A DNA stretch of 64,000 bases, from assembly GCF_035046485.1 (NCBI RefSeq), contig NC_085138.1, positions 340,578,263-340,642,262 of the forward strand. Direction: 5' to 3'. This DNA is from Aedes albopictus (taxonomy: Eukaryota; Arthropoda; Insecta; Diptera; Culicidae). Shown piece after piece: positions 44,586-55,049 of this stretch; within the stretch, counting starts at the first letter, position 1; the number at the start of each line of letters is the position of its first letter. The notes below the pieces were generated by a model that searched no databases, was not told where the DNA came from, and was given only the letters and a program-made list of their open reading frames with translations. The position numbers and the translations under genes are program-made.

Positions 44586-44984
44586 AGATATTCCCCTAAC
44601 AAGCCCAGGTTAATCATCATTATTTGCCATTTGTTTTTAATTTCTTGAGCTTTGTTTATCTTTCCGGCAATTGTTTAAGCAGCTCCTTTTTTAATTCGTT
44701 TTGGAATTTCTTTGAAAGCTTTAGTACAACTTTCTGGCATATTCTTTGAAAAATTCCAGAAAAAACCCAGATTAATCCACCTAGTGATGATAGTGCCTTT
44801 CTCGTCTTGATACCTCCATTGACATAGCCGGAAGTGTTCTTGAATCATGATAATACTTGATTTAGGAAAACAACTATAATAGCCATTTTCGGAATAGGAA
44901 ACTTTTTTAATTATGAAATTCAAATAACTCAACGTACATATGTACAGATGGGTAAATTATTGGTTAAATTGGGAAAAAATCCAC

Positions 44985-45055
44985 AGCTCAGGTGAGATTT
45001 GAACTCACGACCCTTATTCGCTAGACAAGTGCTTTACCAACTAAGCTACCGAGCC
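44985..45055 (-). tRNA. tRNA-Ala(AGC)-like sequence, probably SINE-derived
   Basis: It folds as acceptor GGCTCGG/CTGAGCT (two G-U), D arm with GTTGGT, anticodon arm CTTGT/ATAAG with loop CTAGCGA (AGC at 34-36), variable GGTC and T arm GTGAG/CTCAC. Acceptor and loop differ from ordinary alanine tRNAs, and it is embedded in a repeat, so function is doubtful. Confidence 0.35.
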
Positions 45056-45282
45056 AATTAATGACCCGGCAACTTAGTTGTCATAAGGTTCAATTCTAAT
45101 CTCATCGATCTATATCATCTTCCCCTAAACCGCAAATATAACCATCTCTGTTGTACATATGTACGAAGAGCGAAAGCGATTTGTTTATTGTTTGATATAT
45201 ATTTGCGGTTTGGGGGAAGATGATATAGATCGATGAGATTAGAATTGAACCTTATGACAACTAAGTTATCGGGTCATTAATT

Positions 45283-45353
45283 GGCTCGGTAGCTGAGTTG
45301 GTAAAGCACTTGTCTAGCGAATAAGGGTCGTGAGTTCAAATCTCACCTGAGCT
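45283..45353 (+). tRNA. tRNA-Ala(AGC)-like sequence, inverted partner
   Basis: Identical to 44985-45055 except one D-loop base (CTGAG instead of CTTAG). All four arms pair. It is divergent from, and facing away from, its partner in the palindrome. Probably a tRNA-derived repeat head. Confidence 0.35.
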
Positions 45354-45753
45354 GTGGATTTTTTCCCAATTTAACCAATAATTTACCCATCTGTGCATAT
45401 GTACGTTGAGTTATTTGAATTTCATAATTTGACCCAAGGTTGCGACCATTCATTTGCAAAGATTTACATTCATTTGCTATTATCTCAGTTCAGAAGCATG
45501 CTATCGAAAAACAAAGTATGGATAAATTTAACCTTGTAGTTTTATCTGAAAGTTTGCCGAATAACATTGGGGTCGCAAACGTATATTAAAGTCGTGAGCG
45601 AGCTGTGAAGGCAACTCTCAACGCAGTGAATGTAAATTTCATCTATCATTCCAGGCGTGATATGCTAGCTGGTTTGTATCACCTTGGGAAGGGTGACTCC
45701 AGAAAGCGGTTCAAGTGATTGTCTCGTGATGGTCGTGATTATTCGCAAGACTG

Positions 45754-45922
45754 ATTTGGAGTACATTGCTCAAAATTTCTAGAGCACCGTTTTTTAGAAC
45801 CGTTGAACGGATTTGGATTAAGTTACATCACGCTGTTGACAATCACTGAACAATTTGCGTGATGCATTTTCATCCAAATCCGTTCAACGGTGCTCTAGAA
45901 ATTTTGAGATATGTACTCCAAA
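45754..45922. repeat. 169-bp foldback
   Basis: TTTGGAGTACATTGCTCAAAATTTCTAGAGCACCG and GAACGGATTTGGAT on the left are inverted on the right (ATCCAAATCCGTTC, CGGTGCTCTAGAAATTTTGAG, GTACTCCAAA). Arms are about 65 bp with small gaps. Confidence 0.7.
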
Positions 45923-46387
45923 TACCTTGTCCTTAAAAAAAAATCACAAATCTTTAAAAAATGTGTAAAGAGTTCTCATACGAATTTTCATTTTGGGGTA
46001 GGATTTGAAGGGTATATTTCAGAGGAAGTTGAGCAAAATGGAAAGGTGATAAGGAATGAGAAAGGGGGTTTTAGTGGTGATATAGGATGGTTTCAACAAG
46101 TTTCAGGGAGCCTCTGGGGATTTGTGAAGTGGTTCAGAAGAGAGAGGGAGGACAAAACACTTTCAATGACTAGAAATGTACATTGATGAGTACGAATACA
46201 ATGCATAAGTCACTGCAGCTATTTTTTTACTACCACGCGAATGCTCTTCAACGATCAACGATGGCAACGGTGGTCAAATAATGAAAATGAACCGAAATGC
46301 TAAAAAGTAATGGTAATTGCTGCTCGTTATTGACAGAAAAATTATGAGCGTTTTTTTTTTCTCTGTTCTGATCAGCCCCATAACCAA

Positions 46388-46660
46388 TCAAGTCCAATAA
46401 AGAACCATTGGAAAACCAATGGAACCGCAATACAAACCATAACCACAGCTGGCTCTGTGGCACTGCTGGCTAGCAGTCGTCACCACTAGGGGAACTGCGG
46501 GCATAACGCCCCCCGGGGGCAAAACGCCTTCATGCGATTTCACCATATTGTGGAGGTTTCCGTTAGATGCAAGCGAACTAGAACTCAAACTGAGCAGGTT
46601 AAGCCCAAGAACGGCTGCTATTGTCGAAAGAAAAGCGTGAAAAACGACGATTTTCCACAT
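46388..46660 (-). CDS. possible small secreted peptide gene
   Basis: A 90-codon minus-strand ORF starts MWKIVVFHAFLSTIAAVLG, a good hydrophobic signal-peptide core, then LLSLSSSSLA and a Pro/Gly/Val-rich part (GVLPPGGVMPAVPLVV) and a Cys-containing tail. A TATA-like CTATATAATC lies about 50 bp upstream on that strand. The GVLPPGGVMP segment is encoded by GGCGTTTTGCC / GGCGTTATGCC motifs that recur outside the ORF, so this may be repeat sequence. Family unknown. Confidence 0.25.
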   Translation of the reverse strand: MWKIVVFHAFLSTIAAVLGLNLLSLSSSSLASNGNLHNMVKSHEGVLPPGGVMPAVPLVVTTASQQCHRASCGYGLYCGSIGFPMVLYWT

Positions 46661-46865
46661 TTTGAAAGATTCCCTAATTTGCAGCGCACAGAAATTAAGA
46701 CATAGCGCGCTGATTATATAGAATCAACCCATGAAACTACCACGCGCCTCCTACTCCTTCATTTGCTGCTGGGATGAGTTCGATGGAGCCCCTTGGTATT
46801 TCACAACAAGTCAAAGCGGGAAATGCCAGCGGGCGTTTTGCCTCACCCAAAAAGGCGTTTTGCCT
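46497..46865. repeat. inverted GGCAAAACGCC / GGCGTTTTGCC motifs
   Basis: GGCATAACGCC (46497) and GGCAAAACGCC (46519) on the left face GGCGTTTTGCC twice on the right (46832 and 46851). They may be TIR-type ends of a MITE of about 350 bp containing the ORF above. No TSD seen. Confidence 0.35.
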
Positions 46866-47060
46866 CCTGCAGTTTTCCGGCACCTAAAATGTAACACTTT
46901 TTTGTATTGTTTATTTGAATGGGAAATTTTGTGGGCACGCGGGCCAAAAGTTGAAGTCTCTTAGGTAAAAGAGTAAACTGTTCTCCAAGGCAGAAGACGA
47001 CCTTAAAATAAGCATCATTTGAGGTTTATGCCCACATATGCTTAGCCGGGGCGTTATGGA

Positions 47061-47587
47061 GTAGTGTGCGGTAGTTCGGCAGCAGCAAAGTTTCGCGCGC
47101 TCGCTTTGCTAGATTTTTGCGATTTTCTTTTCCCTTCTCTCTGCGGGGCTCCGACGACGGGACGCCAAGCAGTCAGTAGTGTGCGGTAGTTCGGCAGCAG
47201 CAAAGTTTCGCGCGCTCGCTTTGCTAGATTTTTGCGATTTTTTTTCCTCTTCCCTCTGCGGGGCTCCGACGACGGGACGCCAAGCAGTCAGTAGTGTGCG
47301 GTAGTTCGGCAGCAGCAAAGTTTCGCGCGCTCGCTTTGCTAGATTTTTGCGATTTTCTTTCCCCTTCTCTCTGCGGGGCTCCGACGACGGGATGCCAAGC
47401 AGTCAGTAGTGTGCGGTAGTTCGGCAGCAGCAAAGTTTCGCGCGCTCGCTTTGCTAGATTTTTGCGATTTTCTTTCCCCTTCTCTCTGCGGGGCTCCGAC
47501 GACGGGACGCCAAGCAGTCAGTAGTGTGCGGTAGTTCGGCAGCAGCAAAGTTTCGCGCGCTCGCTTTGCTAGATTTTTGCGATTTTT
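47061..47587. repeat. 115-bp satellite array, first block
   Basis: Unit starts (GTAGTGTGCGGTAGTTCGG) fall at 47061, 47176, 47291, 47406 and 47521, exactly 115 bp apart. Units differ by a few bases only (CTTTTCCC / TTTTCCTC, GGGACG / GGGATG). Minus-strand ORFs repeating LPNYRTLLTAWRPVVGAP are produced by the unit length not being a multiple of 3. The last unit is cut at GATTTTTGCGATTTTT. Confidence 0.95.
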
Positions 47588-47893
47588 GACGTAAACTACG
47601 TCTATGGGGAAGGTACGGTACTGTACCACGGCACCGGGTGTAAAATGAAAATCTAAATTTTGCGACCGTCACGAAATTATGAAAGATTTTGCACGCTAAT
47701 TACTCAGCCATTTATTGACCGATTTTTAAAATTTTGCCATCAAACAATCGCAAAACTATGTCCCTTTCATGTCAAATAGAGAAAACTATTGATTTTCAAC
47801 AGTAAACTATTGAAAATTGCGGAAAAGTGAACCTATGTTTTAATTTTATCCAGCCAATCACGAGCGAGCACATTTTTTGGGTTTTCTCGCTTG

Positions 47894-48251
47894 GTATATA
47901 AGTTATTGTCTTCTTCTCATCTTCCATCATTCTTCCGCGACACCTCGAGGGGAACGCATCGGAGGACTGCTAGCGAGTTTCTCCGCTTGCTTCTCGCTTC
48001 AGTATGCTTTGGCTAGCCGAGCGTGGTGGTCGTCGTCGTCGGCTGTTGCCACTTGCCAGTCGTCGTCGCATCGCCGTGCGCGGTACCAGTGGGGCCGCCA
48101 ACCAGTTCACACCGGATCGAATCTGCGAAAACTTTCTTCATTCTGGCTTCATCGGGCGTCCGGGCAACACAAGCCAACATCGGAATCAACAAAATTATGG
48201 AACGCACTTGCAGTAATACTGCAAGTAACTAAAACAGCCCTTGAAAGGGCT
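47894..48251 (+). other. TATA-plus-hairpin unit A
   Basis: TATATAAG (47894-47901) is followed by TTATTGTCTTCTTC and a CATCATTCTTCC region, a short GC-richer body with ATG at 48004, and an end hairpin AGCCCTTGAAAGGGCT (48236-48251) followed by ACGAAAATG. The hairpin has a 6-bp stem and 4-base loop, the size of the histone mRNA 3' stem-loop. The body ORF (70 codons, Arg-rich) is not conserved in frame between units, so a short non-coding or pseudogenic transcript is more likely. See unit B at 49032 and C at 53340. Confidence 0.5.
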
Positions 48252-48295
48252 ACGAAAATGTCCCACGGGAGTGAACCGAATAATTTCAGTATGTT

Positions 48296-48521
48296 TTGTC
48301 TAGCCGTGCGCGGTGGTCGTCGGCTGGCTGATGCTAGTCGTCATGGCAACACCGTGCGCGGTACCAGTGGGGCCGCCAGCCAGTTCACACCGGATCGGAT
48401 CTCTGCTAAAATTTTCTTCATCGGACGTCCGGGCAGCACAAGCCAACATCGGAATTAACATAATCATGAAACGCGCTTGCAGTAATACTACAAGTAAATT
48501 AAAGCAGCCATTGTAAAGGCT
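48296..48521 (+). other. partial unit A' with weakened hairpin
   Basis: Repeats the body of unit A (CGCGGTACCAGTGGGGCCGCC..CAGTTCACACCGGATCG) without the TATA part. The terminal hairpin is degraded to AGCCATTGTAAAGGCT (48506-48521). ACGAAAATGTCCCACGGGAGTGAACC follows, as in unit A. Confidence 0.5.
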
Positions 48522-48569
48522 ACGAAAATGTCCCACGGGAGTGAACCAAATAATTTTCTCAGGAGGAAA

Positions 48570-49020
48570 GCCCGGGGCACATAAGTCAATCACTATGAGC
48601 GCTGCGTGAAAATTGAACGGCGCTTTGTCGCAACAATGAGATATTCAATTCAAAATTTAATGTGCGAAAACTGTGCTAGTTGTTTGGCAATTGGAAAACA
48701 TTTTCTTCAACTCAGATGATGAAGAAATTTTCATCTTGATGAAATGTAATACTCAGTGTTGCCATATTTCAATGTGTGTAGATCTTCGCAAAATTCTTAA
48801 ATGTTCTTTACAATTTTGCCGAAAAATTTGCATGATTCATAGAAATTATTTGTTAAACATTACAATTGTGCTGATCGATTTGCAAAAGTTCAATGAGATA
48901 ATTATATTTCGAAAGCAATTGGTATACATTGTGCAAAAATCTGTATGGCATCACTAATTTTCACCCCTCTTTCATCTAACCAATTACGTGCGAGAGGGGA
49001 ATTTGAACCTCTTTGCTGTA
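48570..49020. repeat. spacer shared between units
   Basis: TCAATCACTATGAGCGCTGCGTGAAAATTGAA and following sequence recur at 53657-53960 after unit C, so unit plus spacer forms a tandem module of about 1 kb. No coding. Confidence 0.55.
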
Positions 49021-49031
49021 CAGCCGCCTAG

Positions 49032-49220
49032 TATATAAGTTATTGTCTTCTTCCCATTTTCCATCATTCTTTCGTGATACCTCGAAGGGAACGCATCGGA
49101 GGACAGCTAGCTAGTTTCTCCGTTTGCTTTTCCCTTCAGTATGCTTTGGCAAGCCAAGCGCGGTGGTTGCGCTCTCATGTGTTCACCTTCGCATCGTCGT
49201 CGTGCGCGGTGCTACTGGAG
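49032..49220 (+). other. TATA-plus-hairpin unit B, first part
   Basis: TATATAAG (49032-49039) and the same leader as unit A (TTATTGTCTTCTTCCCATTTTCCATCATTC), then ATG at 49140. It is interrupted after CTACTGGAG by the foldback transposon and resumes at 53004. Its hairpin, AGCCCTTCTAAGGGCT, lies at 53192-53207. Confidence 0.5.
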
Positions 49221-49833
49221 TAGGCTGTCCCAAAAAAAATCGATGTTCGAAAAGTCAAGGTGCTCAACCCTTAAATGAAAGATATGCATATTTGAAGCAT
49301 TTTTGTAGAACATTTCGATTTTCTAAAAAATCATTTAGAGGTTCCGCTAGGGCGATTTTTGAAAAATGGCCTTTTTTCATGAAAAGTCTCAAAAAAATCA
49401 TTTTTTCGTAATATTTTTTCAACTTCTGAATTTTTTCAATATTTTTGTATTTTTCTATGAACCTCTAGGCATTCTTGAAGGGGATAAGTTTTTGAAATAT
49501 TGTATTTATATTGACGACAGAACCGTTTTTGTGCTGATAAAAGGACTATTTTTTGAAAATTTTTCATCTAAATTTGAGAAAAAAATACATGCATGATTTT
49601 TTATTTTCAATTTTGAAAGTTTGATCTGATAGTACTATTTGTATGCATCATTTCTCTAAAAAAAGATTTAAAATATCTTGTCTAGAAGCTGAGATATTAG
49701 GATTTTAGTAAATGGACAATATTTCAAATTTTTGCAAAACTTTGTATATTTGGAATATTGTAAGGTCCTTGTGACACTCCAATGTACGTATATGAAAAGT
49801 AGTTAGGCTTAAAAATTAGGCTTTTCTTGTTGG

Positions 49834-51414
49834 ATGGTCAAGCTAGTTTAAACATGGATCTTTTATTCTGGGGTGATTGGTAGTAGATTCATGAAGAGCT
49901 TTTATTTGAATAACTACAACAATGACGGGTAGCAACGCATTTAGTTCGATATTACGTCGTGGAATTCTCGACAATAATACCCCTTTCTGAAGTAGCAAAA
50001 ACCATTCCATGCAGAGATAACATAAAAGTGATGAAATCAATAAAAAAATAAGTTAAGTCAGGAATGATTTTAAAAAACTTAGAAAATAATAGACAATAAT
50101 AGGCTTTTGTGGAAATACGCGATCTTATGATTGCTAAACGTTTATTCCTTTGATGAATTGAGCTAATATTTTGACACGAAATTGCAAATATGCAGAATTT
50201 TGCACATACGAAATAAAAATCGTGTCTGATCACAAGCTTAGGCACGATAGGACAACCAAAATGTGTCAAAGTGATCGGACAACGGCAGTCTTTTGATTTA
50301 CACGTGTGTTGCTGTTCGATTAGTTTTGCACTTACGCCCACACATGTGATCAGAAATGTTTTCTATTTCTTATACGTAAAATTCTTCATCGTGTCGGTTT
50401 CGTATCAAAATTTGAGTTTAATTCATCAAAGGAAATATAGTTAAACCATCTCAAATTTGGCAATTTTGTATGACAATCGGCGTTTGTCCGATTAATTATG
50501 CACCCCCGTTGCCGAGTTTCATACCAAATTGTCCATTACATTTCAAGTTCAAGTCTTCAGTAAAAATCATGTCCTAACTATGTTTTTTTTATTTTATCAA
50601 TGTTATATAATCTCTGCATGGTCGTTCCTATTTCAGAAAAAAATGAGCGTAGTAGTCGGGAAATCTACGACGTAATCTCGAACTAAATGCGTTGCTACCA
50701 GTAACCACGATACCCGTCATATTTGTAGTTATTCAGATAAAAGCTCTTCATGAATCTACTGCCAACCAGCCCAGAATAAAAGATCCATGTTTAAACTAGC
50801 TTGACCATACAACAAGAAAAGCTTTTTTTTAACTTCTTTTAATATACATACATTGGAGTGTCACAAAAACCTTACAATATTCCAAGTATACAAAGTTTTG
50901 CAAAAATTTAAAATATTGTTCATTTACTAAAATCCTGATATCTCAGCTTCTAGACAAGATATTTTAAATCTTTTTTTAGAGAAATGACGCATACAAATAG
51001 TACTATCAGATCAAACTTTCAAAATTGAAAATAAAAAATCGTGCATGTATTTTTTTCTCAAATTTAGATGAAAAATTCTCAAAAAATAGTGCTTTTATCA
51101 GCTCAAAAACGGTTCTGCCGTCAATATAAATACAATATTTCAAAAACTTATCCCCTTCAAGAATGCCTAGAGGTCCATAGAAAAATACAAAAATATTGGA
51201 AAAATTCAGAAGTTGAAAAAATATTACGAAAAAATGATTTTTTTGAGACTTTTCATGAAAAAAGGCCATTTTTCAAAAATCGCCCTAGCGGAACCTCTAA
51301 ATGATTTTTTAGAAAATCGAAATGTTCTACAAAAATGCTTCAAATATGCATATCTTTCATTTAAGGGTTGAGCACCTTGACTTTTCGAACATCGATTTTT
51401 TTTGGGACAGTCTA
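49834..51414. repeat. 1581-bp tandem duplication, copy 1
   Basis: From ATGGTCAAGCTAG to GGGACAGTCTA. Every ORF and its spacing recur exactly 1581 bp later. Confidence 0.95.
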
Positions 51415-52995
51415 ATGGTCAAGCTAGTTTAAACATGGATCTTTTATTCTGGGGTGATTGGTAGTAGATTCATGAAGAGCTTTTATTTGAATAACTACAA
51501 CAATGACGGGTAGCAACGCATTTAGTTCGATATTACGTCGTGGAATTCTCGACAATAATACCCCTTTCTGAAGTAGCAAAAACCATTCCATGCAGAGATA
51601 ACATAAAAGTGATGAAATCAATAAAAAAATAAGTTAAGTCAGGAATGATTTTAAAAAACTTAGAAAATAATAGACAATAATAGGCTTTTGTGGAAATACG
51701 CGATCTTATGATTGCTAAACGTTTATTCCTTTGATGAATTGAGCTAATATTTTGACACGAAATTGCAAATATGCAGAATTTTGCACATACGAAATAAAAA
51801 TCGTGTCTGATCACAAGCTTAGGCACGATAGGACAACCAAAATGTGTCAAAGTGATCGGACAACGGCAGTCTTTTGATTTACACGTGTGTTGCTGTTCGA
51901 TTAGTTTTGCACTTACGCCCACACATGTGATCAGAAATGTTTTCTATTTCTTATACGTAAAATTCTTCATCGTGTCGGTTTCGTATCAAAATTTGAGTTT
52001 AATTCATCAAAGGAAATATAGTTAAACCATCTCAAATTTGGCAATTTTGTATGACAATCGGCGTTTGTCCGATTAATTATGCACCCCCGTTGCCGAGTTT
52101 CATACCAAATTGTCCATTACATTTCAAGTTCAAGTCTTCAGTAAAAATCATGTCCTAACTATGTTTTTTTTATTTTATCAATGTTATATAATCTCTGCAT
52201 GGTCGTTCCTATTTCAGAAAAAAATGAGCGTAGTAGTCGGGAAATCTACGACGTAATCTCGAACTAAATGCGTTGCTACCAGTAACCACGATACCCGTCA
52301 TATTTGTAGTTATTCAGATAAAAGCTCTTCATGAATCTACTGCCAACCAGCCCAGAATAAAAGATCCATGTTTAAACTAGCTTGACCATACAACAAGAAA
52401 AGCTTTTTTTTAACTTCTTTTAATATACATACATTGGAGTGTCACAAAAACCTTACAATATTCCAAGTATACAAAGTTTTGCAAAAATTTAAAATATTGT
52501 TCATTTACTAAAATCCTGATATCTCAGCTTCTAGACAAGATATTTTAAATCTTTTTTTAGAGAAATGACGCATACAAATAGTACTATCAGATCAAACTTT
52601 CAAAATTGAAAATAAAAAATCGTGCATGTATTTTTTTCTCAAATTTAGATGAAAAATTCTCAAAAAATAGTGCTTTTATCAGCTCAAAAACGGTTCTGCC
52701 GTCAATATAAATACAATATTTCAAAAACTTATCCCCTTCAAGAATGCCTAGAGGTCCATAGAAAAATACAAAAATATTGGAAAAATTCAGAAGTTGAAAA
52801 AATATTACGAAAAAATGATTTTTTTGAGACTTTTCATGAAAAAAGGCCATTTTTCAAAAATCGCCCTAGCGGAACCTCTAAATGATTTTTTAGAAAATCG
52901 AAATGTTCTACAAAAATGCTTCAAATATGCATATCTTTCATTTAAGGGTTGAGCACCTTGACTTTTCGAACATCGATTTTTTTTGGGACAGTCTA
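51415..52995. repeat. 1581-bp tandem duplication, copy 2
   Basis: Follows copy 1 with no spacer and is identical wherever compared by eye, so either it is very recent, it is homogenised, or it is an assembly artefact. Confidence 0.95.
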
Positions 52996-53003
52996 TACTG
53001 GAG

Positions 53004-53207
53004 CCACCACCAACCGGTTCACGGCAAAACTGACACGACACGGCAGCAGCGAGGGCTTGCTGCCCGACGTTTTGCACAGCATCGTCACGCAAAATAAACG
53101 CTGCCGTTCTGGATTTGGTTATCAAAACTACCGATTTTCACCTCATGTACGCAATAATTGAATAATTATTGTTCAGCATATAGATTTAAACAGCCCTTCT
53201 AAGGGCT
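53004..53207 (+). other. TATA-plus-hairpin unit B, second part
   Basis: Continues unit B (CCACCACCAACCGGTTCACGGC) after the transposon and ends in the hairpin AGCCCTTCTAAGGGCT (53192-53207), then TCGAAAATG and a purine-rich CACAAGAGAGAACC about 15 bases later. That position matches a histone downstream element. Confidence 0.5.
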
Positions 53208-53339
53208 TCGAAAATGTTTTCCACAAGAGAGAACCGAATAATTTTCCAAGAACGTCGCCGGGTCACACAAACTTCTTCTTATCTTTCATCATTCTTCCAC
53301 ACCACGAGGGGAACGCATCGGACTTCTCCGTTTGCTTCT

Positions 53340-53588
53340 CTCTTCAGTATGCTTTGGCTAGCCGGGCGCGGTGGTCGTTGGCTGTTGCTAGTCGTCTTCG
53401 CATCGCTGTACGGTGTACCAGTGGGGCTGCTAACCAGTTCACACCGGATCAGATCTCTGGTGCAGCAGGAGCACAAACTTTCTTCATTCTGGCTTCATCG
53501 GGCGTCCGGCTGTCCGGGTAGCTTTGCAGAAGCCAACAAAATTACACCGCTGAATCGCGCTTGTAGTAAAACAGCCCTTGTAAGGGCT
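53340..53588 (+). other. TATA-less unit C with hairpin
   Basis: Starts like the other units (CTCTTCAGTATGCTTTGGCTAGCC), ATG at 53349, and ends in AGCCCTTGTAAGGGCT (53573-53588) with ACGAAAATG after it and purine-rich CACAGAAGTGAAAGAA further on. Upstream CATCATTCTTCC is present but no TATA. An ORF of 109 codons from 53349 runs through the hairpin. Confidence 0.5.
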
Positions 53589-53959
53589 ACGAAAATGTCC
53601 CACAGAAGTGAAAGAATAATTTTCTTAGGACGAAATCCCGGGACACAAGTGTCAATCACTGTGAGCGCTGTGTGAAAATTGAATAGCGCTCCGTCGTAAG
53701 CATGAGATATTCAATACAAATTTGTTTAAACTGTGCTAGTTGATTGGCAATTTCGAAAACATTTTCTTCTTTTTAGATGATGAAGAAAATTTCATTTTGA
53801 TGAAATGTATTACTTAGTGTTGCCAATGTTCAATGTGTGAAAGTTTTCGCAAAATTCGTAAGTCTTTAAAATTTTGAATAAACATTTGCATGATTTATCG
53901 AAATTATACAAATATTCAATGAGATAATTATTCGAAAGCATTTGGTGTTTTGTCATATA

Positions 53960-54594
53960 GAAGCTCAATTTTCTGTAAAATTGGTTCGAACAGTTCTTTA
54001 GAGGGCCAACAATTTTCTGAAAGAGGTTACGATGAATTTTCCGAGAAAGTTGCTACTGCCTAGAATTTGAAACCAACTACATCAAAAGCATTCTGTGGAA
54101 ATCAAACCGCATCTTATCGCAGAAAAGGCAGAAAGTTTTTAAAAAATCTTGTTCAAACAGCCCTTTTGAGAGCAGTTTTAAGAACAAGTAAACGGTAGAT
54201 TTTCTGACAAAGTGACGCTGGTCACGTAAGTGTCAAAACCGCCGAATTTCGAAAACTACTCCTAAACTAAATGCAACAGCTTGTCTTATCATCTGGTCGT
54301 GTCACCGAATCTGGCGAGTACGCTTTCTTCTTGTGTGTACAGTGTATAGCTATAAAGGAATTTCTTCAGGCTTTGCTTATGTTTCAAACTTTGTTATAAA
54401 TATTTCCAACACAAATCCCCAGAATTCACCAAAATCTTGTAGAATTTACATTGTTAAAATTAACGATTTTCAAAACCATTAGCCACTACAAATTCTATTA
54501 TTGATCCAAAGAAATTGCATAGTAGTCCTTTGTCCTTCATATCAAACTGCTTTACGTAGTTTACGTCATGCGGTTGTGTCTTGCACACACCCCT
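53960..54594. other. no recognised feature
   Basis: Non-coding sequence between the unit C spacer and the second satellite block. ACGTAGTTTACGTC (54553) is inverted relative to GACGTAAACTACGT at 47587, where the first block ends. Confidence 0.35.
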
Positions 54595-55047
54595 CTGATT
54601 TTTTTTTTCCTCTTCCCTCTTTGGGGCTCCGACGACGGGACGCCAAGCAGTCAGTAGTGTGCGGTAGTTCGGCAGCAGCAAAGTTTCGCGCGCTCGCTTT
54701 GCTAGATTTTTGCGATTTTTTTTCCTCTTCCCTCTGCGGGGCTCCGACGACGGGACGCCAAGCAGTCAGTAGTGTGCGGTAGTTCGGCAGCAGCAAAGTT
54801 TCGCGCGCTCGCTTTGCTAGATTTTTGCGATTTTTTTTCCTCTTCCCTCTTCGGGGCTCCGACGACGGGACGCCAAGCAGTCAGTAGTGTGCGGTAGTTC
54901 GGCAGCAGCAAAGTTTCGCGCGCTCGCTTTGCTAGATTTTTGCGATTTTCTTTCCCCTTCTCTCTGCGGGGCTCCGACGACGGGATGCCAAGCAGTCAGT
55001 AGTGTGCGGTAGTTCGGCAGCAGCAAAGTTTCGCGCGCTCGCTTTGC
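54595..55047. repeat. 115-bp satellite array, second block
   Basis: Same orientation and unit as the first block. Unit anchors lie at 54654, 54769, 54884 and 54999, 115 bp apart. The array is interrupted at TA (55048-55049) by a MITE and resumes at 55830. Confidence 0.95.
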
Positions 55048-55049
55048 TA

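Larger units (their letters stand above)
42900..44760. repeat. degenerate GGAAATTTCTTTGG-type repeat with insertions
   Basis: Motifs such as TTCTTTGGTAAT, TTTCTTCGGAAATTTC and TTCGGTAATTTC recur irregularly at 43320-43560, 44080-44340 and 44640-44760. The stretches between hold a Tc1-like right end (to about 43897) and a palindromic element (44343-44585). Confidence 0.45.
44909..45429. repeat. 521-bp palindrome carrying two tRNA-like sequences
   Basis: Arms of about 230 bp, AATTATGAAATTCAAATAAC... and ...GTTATTTGAATTTCATAATT, are inverted with few mismatches around a 56-bp centre (45141-45196). Each arm has one tRNA-like sequence, so the two face each other. It could be a foldback transposon or an inverted duplication of a tRNA-derived SINE. 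Confidence 0.8.
49221..52995. mobile_element. 3.8-kb foldback transposon, 8-bp TSD
   Basis: Ends are TAGGCTGTCCCAAAAAAAA (49221) and the inverted TTTTTTTTGGGACAGTCTA (to 52995), with TACTGGAG duplicated at 49213-49220 and 52996-53003. The left arm (49221 to about 49965) is inverted at about 50670-51414. The right arm and centre are then present twice. No transposase is encoded; ORFs of 65-129 codons are copied with the duplication. TSD suggests hAT-type mobilisation. Confidence 0.85.

Noticed and set aside
44214..44613. Related proteins on opposite strands (NSTKNLHPLTDTYFDLNC)
   Set aside because: Both are read from the two arms of one palindrome.
47109..47672. Family of 69-96 aa proteins repeating LPNYRTLLTAWRPVVGAP
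   Set aside because: Overlapping ORFs created by the 115-bp satellite, same in both blocks; no start context or independent conservation.
47894..48251. Core histone gene
   Set aside because: The 3' hairpin is histone-like, but the body is too short and its translations match no histone.
48961..49020. tRNA-like sequence with GGTTCAAATTCC on the minus strand
   Set aside because: Only a B-box-like match; no paired arms or A box at the right distance.
49843..51922. Conserved 129-aa and 87-aa proteins present twice
   Set aside because: Identical only because the 1581-bp segment is duplicated; sequence is AT-rich and has no domain or codon bias.
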